This document shows, in pieces, positions 15,092 to 24,914 of a DNA stretch of 54,472 nucleotides. A program made the translations under genes and the position numbers. The stretch comes from Candidatus Methanoplasma porotermitis (GTDB lineage: Archaea > Thermoplasmatota > Thermoplasmata > Methanomassiliicoccales > Methanomethylophilaceae): contig JAITOF010000092.1 of assembly GCA_031290095.1 (NCBI GenBank), positions 1 through 54,472 on the forward strand. The letters are read 5' to 3'. The notes under the pieces were generated by a model, which worked only from the letters and a program-made list of their open reading frames with translations, searched no databases and was not told where the DNA came from. The number at the start of each line of letters is the position of its first letter. The stretch's first letter is position 1.

Positions 15092-17634
15092 TCTTTTTTC
15101 ATCTCCTTCTCGAGGTTCCGGGAGTACGCTTTCTCGGTCATCTCCGCGATGAACTTCATTCTCCCGTTGCGCAACAAAACCGTTGCGCACATGAACCATA
15201 TGACGGTGAACAGCACGATGAGCACGCAGAACTGCGGCGGGAACATCACAAGGGACACTACGTTCACGGCGACCTGCGGAACGTTGTAAAGCAACGCCAC
15301 TAGGCCGAACAGCAACAATGCGAGAATCGTCGGCTTGACGTCCTTGGACACGTTGCCGTCCACGGACAGGAACCTGAACAACGGGCATATCAGGAATATT
15401 TGAGATATGCCGGCGAGCACGAGGAACAACAGCATGGCGTTCCTCGACACTATCTCGCTGTAGTCGCCGGAGTACGGCCCCATGGCGTGCATGAACGCGT
15501 CGAACGACGCGCCGTCGCCATACGCTTCGTGCATAGATCTGAACAAAGTCTCGCCGAGCTCAGAGGACCAGAACCCGTCTGTTCCGAACTCGAAGAGGGC
15601 ATATATCCCCAGTGCGAACACCGATATCAGCACCGCTGACGGCACGGCGAATTTCAGCACCACGGGGAGGACGCGGTCCTTGTTTTCAGAAGGGCGGGCC
15701 CAAATGGCCATGAGGAACGCCGCTATAGACACCGAGACCAGGGCATAGTACGCGTTCTGCACAGGAAGCAACGGAAGCCTGTTGAATATCCCCAGGATCG
15801 CCAACACCAGCACGGCGAGTACGAAGTTCCTTACGAGGTACAGCTTCAATATGTCCCTCATTCCCGACACCGTCCTCTTGCCTTCGACTATCGTCTTCGG
15901 AAGCGCGGCGAAATTGTCGTTTACGAGCACCATGTCCGCGACCCCCCTTGCCGCTCCGCTGCCGCTCTGCAACGCCACGCCCACGTTGGCGGCTTTTATG
16001 GGCCGGACGTCGTTGACGCCGTCCCCCACCATGAGAACATACCTTCCAGATGCTTTCAGAGTCTCTACGACCTTCTCTTTCTGCTCCGGTTTCATGCGAC
16101 CGAATATGTTCGTCTTCAGAACGGCCTCGCGGTACTCTTCGTCAGAAAGCTCTTCAAGTCTGTCTCCGGAGATGACCTCCCTGTAGCCAGGGATCTCTGC
16201 AAGCGCGAACAATGCGTTCACAGTCTCGGGGTCGTCGCCCGATATGACCTTGAGGTCCATCCCGTTGTCGAGGAATTCGCTTATGATCTTCCGGCAGTCC
16301 TTCCTCACCTCGTCGCGTATAGAGATCAGCGCGACAGGCTCAAGGTCAGGGATGACGGGTTCGTCGTCATTGTACAGCGGCGAGTCTCCTCCGCGGCATA
16401 CGAGCACCGTCCTCAGGCCTTTGGCTGACATCGCAGATATGCGCTCCTTTATGTCGTTGTGACTTTTGACATGCGGGCCGAGGGAGGACCACGCGCCCAT
16501 GAACACTGTTCCTTTCCATGCGCCATAGACCCTTACCGCGCTATATTTGCGGTCGGACGAGAACTGTATCTCCTCTGCTAGCGTGACGTCCGAGCGCCCG
16601 TATACCTTCTCGATGGCGCTCACAGTGCGGTTCCTGCTGCCCGTGGCCGTCACCAAGGCCCTTATCGCGGCTTCGGCTTCCTCATCCCTGACAAGGTATT
16701 CTGCGCCCTCGAAAACGAGGTCGTTGGTGGTGATCGTGCCGGTCTTGTCCATGCAGACTGTGTCCACGTGACTCATGGACTCGACGGAATTCGAGTTCTG
16801 CAGCAGGACGCCTCCATTGGCCATGCGCACCGCGGCGATCATATATGTTATCGTAATCAGGAGGAACAACGCTATGGGCACGATGTCTAGGACCACGACG
16901 GACCTCATTGCGAACTCTCCGCCCCCCATAGAGCCTTTGGCGATCAACCCCCGTATCACCATGATCAGAAGGAACACGAACGCAATCCCCATGAGCATGC
17001 CCGTGACGGTGGCGGTCTCTGTCTGAAGCGGGGTCTTCTTCCTCTTGTACTTCTTGGCGCTCAGAAGCATCTTGGAGGCGAAGGTGTCTGCCCCCAACGC
17101 CGTCACCTTGTAGCATCCTTCCCCTGTGACGCACACCGTCCCGGAGTACACGGTGTCGCCGACGCGCTTCCTGCGAGTGCTGGACTCGCCTGTGATCGGC
17201 GACTCGTCCATCTCTATGGAAGCGGCATCGACCAGTTCGCCGTCCACCTGCGCCTGGTCCCCAGACGACAGGCGTACAAGGTCGTCCATCACTATGTCTG
17301 AAGGATCCACGTCCCTCTCGGCGCCGTTGCGTATGACCGTGGCCTTCGGACGAAGCAGGAGGGCGATCTTGTCAAGCCTCCTCTTGGCCCTCATCTCCTG
17401 GACGGTCGCGATGAGGATGTTCAGCGCGATCACCCCGGTGGCGGATATCGCGCTCAGCTCCTCTCCGAAATACACGAGCGCGACGCCCAATATGAACAAT
17501 ATCAGGTTGAACACGGTGCATACGTTCTTCTTGACGATGTCGAAGTAACTTCTGCTGACAGGGGACTTGAAAGAGTTGACCCTTCCGTCCGACCTCCTCT
17601 CCATGACCTCTGCGTCGGTTAGCCCCTGATGCAT
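15079..17634 (-). CDS. P-type cation-transporting ATPase
   Basis: An 851-residue membrane ATPase. It has the actuator TGES at 148-151, phosphorylation motif CMDKTGTITTND with Asp296, the nucleotide-domain ISGDDPETV, and the hinge MVGDGVNDV. Hydrophobic helices flank these (about 40-75, 212-232, 247-270, and several in the last 280 residues). Transmembrane helix 4 reads IVPIALFLLI instead of a heavy-metal CPC, so a metal P1B pump is unlikely; the layout resembles CtpE-type (calcium-related) pumps. It starts nine bases after addA, so it is probably the last gene of the addB-addA transcript, although no functional link is obvious. Confidence 0.9.
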   Translation of the reverse strand: MHQGLTDAEVMERRSDGRVNSFKSPVSRSYFDIVKKNVCTVFNLILFILGVALVYFGEELSAISATGVIALNILIATVQEMRAKRRLDKIALLLRPKATVIRNGAERDVDPSDIVMDDLVRLSSGDQAQVDGELVDAASIEMDESPITGESSTRRKRVGDTVYSGTVCVTGEGCYKVTALGADTFASKMLLSAKKYKRKKTPLQTETATVTGMLMGIAFVFLLIMVIRGLIAKGSMGGGEFAMRSVVVLDIVPIALFLLITITYMIAAVRMANGGVLLQNSNSVESMSHVDTVCMDKTGTITTNDLVFEGAEYLVRDEEAEAAIRALVTATGSRNRTVSAIEKVYGRSDVTLAEEIQFSSDRKYSAVRVYGAWKGTVFMGAWSSLGPHVKSHNDIKERISAMSAKGLRTVLVCRGGDSPLYNDDEPVIPDLEPVALISIRDEVRKDCRKIISEFLDNGMDLKVISGDDPETVNALFALAEIPGYREVISGDRLEELSDEEYREAVLKTNIFGRMKPEQKEKVVETLKASGRYVLMVGDGVNDVRPIKAANVGVALQSGSGAARGVADMVLVNDNFAALPKTIVEGKRTVSGMRDILKLYLVRNFVLAVLVLAILGIFNRLPLLPVQNAYYALVSVSIAAFLMAIWARPSENKDRVLPVVLKFAVPSAVLISVFALGIYALFEFGTDGFWSSELGETLFRSMHEAYGDGASFDAFMHAMGPYSGDYSEIVSRNAMLLFLVLAGISQIFLICPLFRFLSVDGNVSKDVKPTILALLLFGLVALLYNVPQVAVNVVSLVMFPPQFCVLIVLFTVIWFMCATVLLRNGRMKFIAEMTEKAYSRNLEKEMKKDQGE

Positions 17635-17643
17635 GACGCCCCA

Positions 17644-20499
17644 TCACGGATTGCCTATTTTACTTTTGACGCGATCTTCGATGACGCTCAGGTCGATAGG
17701 ATCGAAGTCCACGGCCTCGTTTCTGGAAACGAAATCGATGACGCACCTCGCCGGCTTTTTGAAGTGCCCTGACGCGGCGTGGGCGTATATGCTCAGCTGC
17801 ATCTTGTATTCGCCGAGGAACGAAGTCTCTGCATCCGTCTTGTAGTCATGGACCACTATGTGGTCTGGGTACACCGCCAAAAGGTCGATTGCGCCCTTGA
17901 GCGTGACCCCCAGGTCGTTGAACGGCAGGAAGCACTCGATTTCAGGGAATATGTCCGCCCCCTCCAGCGAATCGAGTATCTTCTTGACTTCCAACAGCTC
18001 CGGCAGCTCCTCTTTCACTGCGATGCCCATCGCCATGGCGTAAGCGTGTTCGTGGACCTTCGTGCCGTATTCCATGCCCTTGCCGCAGAACTCGTCCTTC
18101 TTCCCGACGGCGGAGCTTTCCGTATCAAGGTTCATCACTTCGTGCACGGGCTTGATTTTTCTGCGCGTTTCGTACGGCGGGACTTCGGGACGTTCTGTCA
18201 GCTCTCTGTAGGACCCCCCGGCAGAACGGAGCGGTTTGCCTGAGCCTGGGGCGACGTCGACGCATCGGGGCATGTCGGTGAAGAACGCGGACGGCCGATG
18301 CCCCGACACCAGCATGACGTATTGTTTCGCACGGGACACGGCGACGAACATGAGCCTCCTTTCCTCCCCGTAGTCGGCGGCGGAGGACCTCTTGGCAAGA
18401 TACGACTGCCAAGTTCTGGCCACGTTCGAGAAGTCTCCGAGCGGCATCACGGCGTTCCTGCATCTCATCCCAGCAGCCTCGGAGAACGTGTACACGGAGG
18501 CGTCGCCGCGCGTGTACGGCATCACGCCGCGGTCGAGGCCCGCTATTATCACTATCGGGTACTCCAGGCCCTTGGACTTATGCATGGTCTGGATGATGAC
18601 GGCCTTCTGCTCCAGCATGCTGTCTATGGGGTACTTCGTGCGGTCCTCCATGTCCTTTTCCATCATCCCGATGACGTCGGATATGGTCATGAGCGACCCG
18701 CGGTGGGACGACGATATCACGGATATTATCGTCTGCGTGACATCGTCGTTCAGCCCGTAGAACCGGAATATCGCCGTCAGGAGGTCTGTAACCCTGCGTT
18801 TTTTTCTTGTCAGGTCCCTTCTTTCTTTACGAACCTCTTCCGGCTCGCCGTCGATAAGCATGTTCTTGATGTCTGTCAGCGAGTACCCAAGGTCTGCGAG
18901 GATGACGCCTATGCCCCAGGCGTCCTTGCTGTTGTTGACGTATCTGAGCCACGCCAAGGCGAGCTTTCCCGCTCTGGTGCCCATGATCTCGACATCCCCT
19001 TGTAAAAACGCAGGCACGTTGCATTCGACGGCCGCTTCATATATTTTCTGGCACATTCCTCCAGACCTGCACAGGACGGCGATGTCTCCGAAGCTTGGCC
19101 TTCTCTTGGCGTCGCCCTCGCATATGACGTACTTCGGGTCTTCTACGTAAGAGACTATCCTGCGTACGACCTCATATGCCTCGTCGTCGTTCGTCTTCGA
19201 CGACACGCGCTCCAGAAGCGTGTGCTCGCTGATATCGTCCCTTCCGGCGAAGATCCTGTTTATGCTGTCCTCCTGAACGCCCCTGTCGATCTTCTCCGCG
19301 GCAGTCGCCGGTATGAACAGAGACTCGAACGAGGCGTCGATGACCTTTTGAGAGCTGCGATAGTTCGTGTCAAGCGGAAGCACGGACACGTCAGGTATCG
19401 AGAACGGTATCCTCACGGCGTCGTCGTTGAGCATCCTCCTGAGGGACCTGACCCGAGATTCGAAATCCAATATGTTGTCGATGTCTGCATATCTGAAACC
19501 GTATATGCCTTGTTTCCAGTCGCCGACTACGCACAGGTTAGGCTCCTTGAGAAGCATCAAAGCGATCATCAGCTGGCTCTCGTTGGTGTCCTGGAACTCG
19601 TCTATCATCAGGTAGCGGAACGACATCCTTTCCCTGAGGCCTTTGTCGCTGTAAAGCGCGGCGAACGCAAACATCGCAACCAGGCCGAACGTCAGACGGT
19701 CGTCGGCCACGGACGTGCGGACGTATTCGTAGTAGACGTCGTGCATCATGGCAAGCATCCGCGACCGGTCTTCGAAAGCGGCTCCCCTGAGCATTTCTTC
19801 CGGCAGCGGAGAACCGCGTTCTGCGTCAGGGAATGAGTATGCGACGTTAGCAAGGCCCTTGAACAGATCGTCAGAAAGCTTGCAGTCCGTGTTCTTGGCC
19901 ATGAGGGCGCCCAACACTGCGTCAGGGTCCCCGACGAGAGCCTTCCCGTCGCTCCCTCCGAACCATCCGTTCCTTAAGGGGAGAATTCCTCTGGACATCA
20001 GGCGGCATATGACGTTGTACACTTCTCTGGGATGCTGGTTCGCGATCACTGCGTCGTTGCCGTAGTCCTCCCCGCGCTCGTCCATGAACCGGTCGAGCAT
20101 GTCGGCGAAATGGACGCGGTTGAGCGTCTCGTTCTCTATCATAGACGCGCCGCGTGACAGTTTCTCGTCCATCCTGAAGAACTTGCTTATGCTGTCCGAG
20201 GACTCCATCACTATGGACAGGCAGAACGAGTCGAACGTGCCGGTCCGGATGAACTTCGACTGAGAGGCCAGCCCGGTCCCGGACATCTTGCCTCTGATCC
20301 TTTCCTCCATCTCGGCGGCGGCGTTCCTCGTGAACGTCAGCAACAATATGTCGCCGGGCCCCACGCCGTCCTTCCCAAGCATGTTGACGAAACGGTCGAC
20401 GATGGTGTGCGTCTTGCCTGTGCCGGGGCCGGCGTCTACGACCACCATGCCGTCGATGGTCTCCGCTATCGCCCTTTGAGAGGCGTTGAGCTCACTCAC
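17644..20499 (-). CDS. addA: AddA/RecB-like UvrD-family helicase-nuclease
   Basis: A 951-residue superfamily 1A helicase with C-terminal nuclease. Helicase motifs: Walker A VDAGPGTGKTHTIVDRF (21-37), Walker B YLMIDEFQDTNESQL, motif III VVGDWKQGIYGFR, motif V QTMHKSKGLEYPIVI and motif VI FVAVSRAKQY. The C-terminus is a RecB-type PD-(D/E)XK nuclease: GTKVHEHAYA, GAIDLLAVY, VHDYKTD and YKMQLSIYAHA. With AddB it would resect double-strand breaks for recombination. GTG start at 20499, overlapping the end of addB by eight bases with GAGGGC as Shine-Dalgarno. Confidence 0.9.
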   Translation of the reverse strand: MSELNASQRAIAETIDGMVVVDAGPGTGKTHTIVDRFVNMLGKDGVGPGDILLLTFTRNAAAEMEERIRGKMSGTGLASQSKFIRTGTFDSFCLSIVMESSDSISKFFRMDEKLSRGASMIENETLNRVHFADMLDRFMDERGEDYGNDAVIANQHPREVYNVICRLMSRGILPLRNGWFGGSDGKALVGDPDAVLGALMAKNTDCKLSDDLFKGLANVAYSFPDAERGSPLPEEMLRGAAFEDRSRMLAMMHDVYYEYVRTSVADDRLTFGLVAMFAFAALYSDKGLRERMSFRYLMIDEFQDTNESQLMIALMLLKEPNLCVVGDWKQGIYGFRYADIDNILDFESRVRSLRRMLNDDAVRIPFSIPDVSVLPLDTNYRSSQKVIDASFESLFIPATAAEKIDRGVQEDSINRIFAGRDDISEHTLLERVSSKTNDDEAYEVVRRIVSYVEDPKYVICEGDAKRRPSFGDIAVLCRSGGMCQKIYEAAVECNVPAFLQGDVEIMGTRAGKLALAWLRYVNNSKDAWGIGVILADLGYSLTDIKNMLIDGEPEEVRKERRDLTRKKRRVTDLLTAIFRFYGLNDDVTQTIISVISSSHRGSLMTISDVIGMMEKDMEDRTKYPIDSMLEQKAVIIQTMHKSKGLEYPIVIIAGLDRGVMPYTRGDASVYTFSEAAGMRCRNAVMPLGDFSNVARTWQSYLAKRSSAADYGEERRLMFVAVSRAKQYVMLVSGHRPSAFFTDMPRCVDVAPGSGKPLRSAGGSYRELTERPEVPPYETRRKIKPVHEVMNLDTESSAVGKKDEFCGKGMEYGTKVHEHAYAMAMGIAVKEELPELLEVKKILDSLEGADIFPEIECFLPFNDLGVTLKGAIDLLAVYPDHIVVHDYKTDAETSFLGEYKMQLSIYAHAASGHFKKPARCVIDFVSRNEAVDFDPIDLSVIEDRVKSKIGNP

Positions 20500-23206
20500 T
20501 GCCCTCGCCCTCCTCTGTCTCGGCCTCTTTGGTGCATGCTTTGTAGAAGTAGCATCTGCGGCACTCCCCCTTTGAATCGGCGGGGAACTTGGTCAGCATC
20601 TCCGACGACGCTTTCAGATGATCGGCGCCCACCTGTTTCACGAATGTGTCCATAGTGTCCGACGGGACGTATATCGTGTCTCCGGATACGAACATGCCCG
20701 GCTCCAGGGCCTTTGCAAGTTTTTTTAGGGCTGCGGCCGCAAGATTCCAGTTTGTTTGATGTTTCATCCCGTTGGGCTTCGTGCCGCTGACCCCGACCGC
20801 CCCTAGGACCGCCCCCTGCAGGGCCTCGTCCTCATGCCATGCAGACATTCTTTCAAGGCCGGCAGAAAGCGCCACGCCCACGAAGGCCGCCCATTTGCAT
20901 GTTATATTATCGTATGCCTTTCCAAATTCGCTTTTTACAACGTCGGACAGCATGACGAACTCTGCCAGCGTCTCTTCCAAGAGGAGCACGTCTTTGACGT
21001 TGCATGCTACTGAGAACGTCTCGTCCGTCACGGAACCCACGATGTTGTCCTCCGCATAAAAAAGGCTGAACCTCCACGGGGGCTTCACGCCGTTGCTCTT
21101 CAGAAGATATAAGTATATCATAGGCTGAAACTCCGGCATGTCGTTCCCCGGACGGAGGAGCATGCGTTTCAGTATCGTTTCGGTCGAGTGGGACACGTCC
21201 AGGCCCGACGGGGGCCCTGTCTTGTAATCTACGACCCGCCCGTCCGAGATCAGGTCGAATTTGCCGTGCAGGGGGCAATGCGAGGCCGCATAGGCGGTCT
21301 CGGTCATGCTGCTATAGCGTTCGCACCCGTGTATCTCCATGAAGACGTTCTTGTATTTGCGCCGGCCGCATTCGGCGTCCAAAGGCACGTTCGATATCTT
21401 CAGCGAATCTATGAACCTCACTATGTTGTCCATGCAGATGCGTATCCTGCAGCTGTCCAGATCTTTCCTGATCTCCGAGGACAGCCCGGAGAACCTGTCT
21501 TCAATCAGCCGGTTGTAGTGGCCGAGCCCGTTCTCCTTCACTATGTCGGGATAGCATAGATAGAACTCTGCAAAATCGTGCACGATGCTTCCAAGGACGG
21601 TCGGCATCGAGTCGGGAGACCTCAGGAACTCTCCGAACATGAAGGCGCGGGGGCACTTGAAATAACTGTTGTATGTGGACTTGGAGAACTTCCAGTCTAA
21701 CATGGGGTCGTCGGGAGCGTATTCTCCCATCTCCGGCCGTTTGACCTCCTTCTCGTCATACCACTGGCCCATGACCGGATCGGACGAGCACATGTCGGCG
21801 AAGGATGCGACCTTTCTTCCGTCCCCGAGGAACTCGTATATCTGCTCGAACACAGGCGACGGACGCGCTTCGCGGCCGCCCCTCATGGTGTTCACGGCAA
21901 ATATTGCGGAGGACCCCTGCTGGACGAGCGTTGCGAACCGGACGGCGTTGACCTCCGCCTCCCGCTCTCTGTCGATGTACCCTTTTCCTATGCTGACGAG
22001 GTCCCATTCGGGCCCCATGCCGAGGAATATGACGAACGGCCGGTCGACATAGACGGAACAGCGGCAGTCGGCTAGGAGCACCCCCTCTTTCTCGTCGTCG
22101 GGTATCTGCTCGTTGTGGCTGAGGTCTTCCACGTTGTTCACCGCGTAGACGATCTCGTTCACGCGTTTGGACGTCACACGCTCCTCCTCGGAGCCCGTCT
22201 CCTTCAACAGTATCTTGATCTGCGGCCGGTGCTTGGGGTCGACGACCGAGTCGCAGACTTCGGAGAACGTGTGCTCCCGTATGTCGCGCATCGTCTCGGC
22301 GACCTCGCGGGCCTTGCCCTCGTGGAATGCAGACATGCGCTTGGACAGCAGATAGCCGTCGTCCTCCGACCGTATGAAAGCGCCGTATGACGCGAAAAGC
22401 TCCCTGACATGCTTTATCCTGATGGTGGAGAACGACAGCGCCAGAGAAAGGAATTGAAGGAAGTCGCGCACTTGCGAAAGGTCCCTTACGGCCATGGTGT
22501 TCTTGAATTGGATTTTTCTGCGGTACATGGCGGATCTCACGGCGTCAGCGATGGGGCCGGAGCTGTCCATCACGATGGCGATGGCAGACGGGTCGAGACC
22601 AGCTATGAGGTCCATGGCGTTCTCGGCCAGCTGGCGGTCGTTCCCCACAAGGCGTATCTCTGGAATCTCGAAATCCCCTTCCGTGAACATGTCGATCTCC
22701 GTGAACTTTCCCGGGCCTGGGATGAAGTGCTTGTCAAGGTCGTCGAACATGCACAGGTCGTCGTCGGCGATGACGGCGATGCGCTTCCCGGCGAAGAACT
22801 CGCTCTTGTCGGCATCGAACCGGTCCATGGCCTTCTCCTGAGTCGGCATCGCAGAGAAAGAACGATATATCTCGTGGGCGGCGACAGAATGCAGGTGTTT
22901 TGCGACGTCTTTGGTGTAGCGACGGATATTGCGGATATTCTCCACCTCGCTGTGTACCGTTTTCAAGTCGTATCCAGCTTCCTTGGAGATTTCATAGATT
23001 ATTCGAAGGTCGCTCCACACCCCCTCTCCGAGGACGGTGACGGCCTCTCTTGCGGCGATGAGCCTTGGAGTGTATGCGAAACCCCCTATCCTGCACACGT
23101 CTATCCTGGCGTTGAGGGCGGTGGCGAGAGCGGCATCGCTAGTTATCACGATGTCGAAGCCCCTGACTTCGCCATACAGCTCGTCGATGCTCTTTGCTCG
23201 CCTCAT
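20492..23206 (-). CDS. addB: AddB-like nuclease subunit with Fe-S cluster cysteines
   Basis: A 904-residue protein. No Walker A is seen near the N-terminus, so the helicase fold is probably inactive. The C-terminal half has a RecB-family nuclease: HGKFDLISDGRVVDYKTG and QPMIYLYLL. Cysteines FKCPRAF ahead of it and CRRCYFYKAC near the end fit the four-Cys [4Fe-4S] staple of AddB and Cas4. The start is moved to ATG 23206 because TATA box TATAAATA (23229-23236) lies 26 bases upstream; the open frame extends to 23350 without family-like sequence. First gene of addB-addA. Confidence 0.82.
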   Translation of the reverse strand: MRRAKSIDELYGEVRGFDIVITSDAALATALNARIDVCRIGGFAYTPRLIAAREAVTVLGEGVWSDLRIIYEISKEAGYDLKTVHSEVENIRNIRRYTKDVAKHLHSVAAHEIYRSFSAMPTQEKAMDRFDADKSEFFAGKRIAVIADDDLCMFDDLDKHFIPGPGKFTEIDMFTEGDFEIPEIRLVGNDRQLAENAMDLIAGLDPSAIAIVMDSSGPIADAVRSAMYRRKIQFKNTMAVRDLSQVRDFLQFLSLALSFSTIRIKHVRELFASYGAFIRSEDDGYLLSKRMSAFHEGKAREVAETMRDIREHTFSEVCDSVVDPKHRPQIKILLKETGSEEERVTSKRVNEIVYAVNNVEDLSHNEQIPDDEKEGVLLADCRCSVYVDRPFVIFLGMGPEWDLVSIGKGYIDREREAEVNAVRFATLVQQGSSAIFAVNTMRGGREARPSPVFEQIYEFLGDGRKVASFADMCSSDPVMGQWYDEKEVKRPEMGEYAPDDPMLDWKFSKSTYNSYFKCPRAFMFGEFLRSPDSMPTVLGSIVHDFAEFYLCYPDIVKENGLGHYNRLIEDRFSGLSSEIRKDLDSCRIRICMDNIVRFIDSLKISNVPLDAECGRRKYKNVFMEIHGCERYSSMTETAYAASHCPLHGKFDLISDGRVVDYKTGPPSGLDVSHSTETILKRMLLRPGNDMPEFQPMIYLYLLKSNGVKPPWRFSLFYAEDNIVGSVTDETFSVACNVKDVLLLEETLAEFVMLSDVVKSEFGKAYDNITCKWAAFVGVALSAGLERMSAWHEDEALQGAVLGAVGVSGTKPNGMKHQTNWNLAAAALKKLAKALEPGMFVSGDTIYVPSDTMDTFVKQVGADHLKASSEMLTKFPADSKGECRRCYFYKACTKEAETEEGEGSE

Positions 23207-23228
23207 GCCGAATGCTAACCTCTTTTCG

Positions 23229-23236
23229 TATTTATA
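23229..23236 (-). promoter_or_regulatory. TATA box of the addB-addA operon
   Basis: TATAAATA on the minus strand, centred 26 bases before the ATG at 23206, giving a leaderless transcript. The divergent exonuclease paralogue starts at 23412; the roughly 200 bases between the two starts hold no other feature I can support. Confidence 0.6.
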
Positions 23237-23411
23237 GCTGGGAGGGGAGGCGCCCGAAAGTGGCCATGCCATGAAAATTACGTAACATGTCGGGCGGTCA
23301 AAACAAACACGTGCCATTCGAACGCATGCGTCACGCCGCCCGCGTCCCAACGACCGAGCCGCGGTCGGACCCGGAGTAAAATAGAACTACTTCCCCTGCC
23401 ATCGGAGCGCG

Positions 23412-23969
23412 ATGTCAGAGAAGGTGTTCGTCATTCAAGCCATCGCCAGCGGGCCGGAGGGATACCCCTACGACGAGATCGTAGACATCGCAGTGTGCTC
23501 TGTCGACCTCGACTGCGGAGATTTCGACACCGTCTATCACAACGTGGTGTTCTACGACCCGAAGGCTCTTGGAAAACAAAAGCTGGACTACCTGTCCAAG
23601 ACTGCAGGGCTGTTCGCGGAGGAGATATACGCCGGAGACCCTGAGGACAAGGTGGCTTCCGAGGTCATGAGCATAATAGCCGGCGGGAACGTCGCGTGCT
23701 TCGACGCGAAGCAGGAGTTCGGAAGGTACATGGTGTGCTTTCCGTGGGACATGACGCGCAAGGCCTCCGTAATGCCTTCGGTGTCCGCCAAGCTCCCCAT
23801 AAGCCTCAAAGCGAGGACGCCGTCGGAGGAGCCGGGAGCAATAGTCAAAGCATACCGCAGGCTTCTTCCCAACGACCCCGCCTGCGTCGGAAGGGGCAGA
23901 AGGGCCATGCATTTGGCTCAGATGACCTCGCAGCTCATGATAGAGCTCAGGTCCGCAGGCAAATACTGA
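23412..23969 (+). CDS. Catalytically degraded DEDDh exonuclease paralogue
   Basis: A 185-residue protein that aligns by eye along its length with the exonuclease at 14492. FVIQAIASGPEGYPYDEIVDIAVCSVDL corresponds to the sibling's FVLDTETTG region, the Exo II block reads CFDAKQEFGRYMV, and RRAMHLAQMTSQLMI corresponds to HRALSDARMASQLMI. The DTE of Exo I is replaced by QAI, and the Exo III His and Asp by Arg and Leu. The fold is probably retained without nuclease activity, suggesting a structural or regulatory role, perhaps with AddAB next door (inference). Confidence 0.7.
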   Translation: MSEKVFVIQAIASGPEGYPYDEIVDIAVCSVDLDCGDFDTVYHNVVFYDPKALGKQKLDYLSKTAGLFAEEIYAGDPEDKVASEVMSIIAGGNVACFDAKQEFGRYMVCFPWDMTRKASVMPSVSAKLPISLKARTPSEEPGAIVKAYRRLLPNDPACVGRGRRAMHLAQMTSQLMIELRSAGKY

Positions 23970-23970
23970 G

Positions 23971-24405
23971 TCAGAACTTCAACGCTTTGAACACCGAGCC
24001 GAACATGGCGTCCAACAGGGCGGCGAGAGCCGCCGACAGGTATATCACGAACAGCACCGCGTCGGCCAGGAACAGGAATATGGCCGACAGGAGGCCGGAA
24101 TTGAGCATTATGACGAACAGCGCCGCGAAAGGGACGAACACGGCCAACCCCGCGACGAGGAAACAATACCCTCTCTTGCCGCGTGGATTGCGAAAAATCT
24201 GTCCGAGCCCAAGGACCCCGAAGAAAGCAGGTATTATCGCAAGGAGCACTACGACACCCGCGAACTTCCTTTTTGGCCGCCCCTCGCCTCTTTTCGGCCT
24301 CTGTACAGACGGCTCTCTCGGCACTTCGGCATAGCATTTCGGACAGGTCAGGCTGTCGCTGCCGAGGCGCTCCCCGCACTCGGGGCATCTTCTCCCTGCC
24401 ATCAT
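23971..24405 (-). CDS. Zinc-ribbon membrane protein, unknown function
   Basis: A 144-residue protein: an N-terminal four-Cys zinc ribbon (CPECGERLGSDSLTCPKC, 6-23), a basic linker, then three to four hydrophobic segments from about 46 onward (including VVVLLAIIPAFFGVLGLG). Such zinc_ribbon_2-plus-TM proteins are common in methanogens and uncharacterised. The ATG at 24405 forms ATGA with the stop of the upstream thioesterase, with GAGG upstream, so the pair is co-translated. The C-terminus abuts the convergent exonuclease paralogue. Confidence 0.7.
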   Translation of the reverse strand: MMAGRRCPECGERLGSDSLTCPKCYAEVPREPSVQRPKRGEGRPKRKFAGVVVLLAIIPAFFGVLGLGQIFRNPRGKRGYCFLVAGLAVFVPFAALFVIMLNSGLLSAIFLFLADAVLFVIYLSAALAALLDAMFGSVFKALKF

Positions 24406-24833
24406 TTCATCCTCATTTTGAAACCAATGCATTGGGCGGAGGCAATTAGTTTTCCCCCAGAGCGCACCTTGACGTCCACCGTTATCACAGACTTGGACTC
24501 GTTGATTACCTGTGACTCAGACTCCATGACGCCTCCCCGGCATGGACGGTGGTACATGATGGCGCAGTTCATGCCGACCGTCGGCTCCGTGATGTTGCAT
24601 GCAATTGCGAACGTGTGGTCTAGAAGCCCATAGGTGGCCGCCCCGTGCACGACGCCGTTGCTGTTCATGTGCTCGGGCCTCACGGCCATCCTCATCCTGA
24701 CCGTGCTTATGTCCGCGCTCACAAGCTCCAGGCCGTTCGCCGTCGCATAAGGGGCGTTGCACATCTCCAATATGTTGTTGAGGTAATTGTGCAGGTCTGG
24801 GCTGACCACGCTTTTCAGGGCTTCTATGTCCAT
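24402..24833 (-). CDS. PaaI-like hotdog-fold thioesterase
   Basis: A 143-residue hotdog protein. MNSNGVVHGAATYGLLDHTFA carries the family signature (G-x-x-HG-x-x-x-x-LxD) that binds the acyl thioester and activates water; a conserved core (MNCAIMYHRPCRGG, SVITVDVKVRSGGKLIA) follows. The substrate is unknown. The start at 24833 is favoured by a TATA-like GTTATATTTCG (about 24851-24861) some 23-26 bases upstream; the open frame extends to 24971 without support. Followed in the same transcript by the zinc-ribbon membrane protein and divergent from hisD. Confidence 0.83.
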   Translation of the reverse strand: MDIEALKSVVSPDLHNYLNNILEMCNAPYATANGLELVSADISTVRMRMAVRPEHMNSNGVVHGAATYGLLDHTFAIACNITEPTVGMNCAIMYHRPCRGGVMESESQVINESKSVITVDVKVRSGGKLIASAQCIGFKMRMK

Positions 24834-24914
24834 ACCGCCGTATTGCATACGAAATATAACAAAGATGCTGATTTTGTCGTACCCTGTTCGAAGCCGAGAA
24901 GAAGCGCTTGTTGA

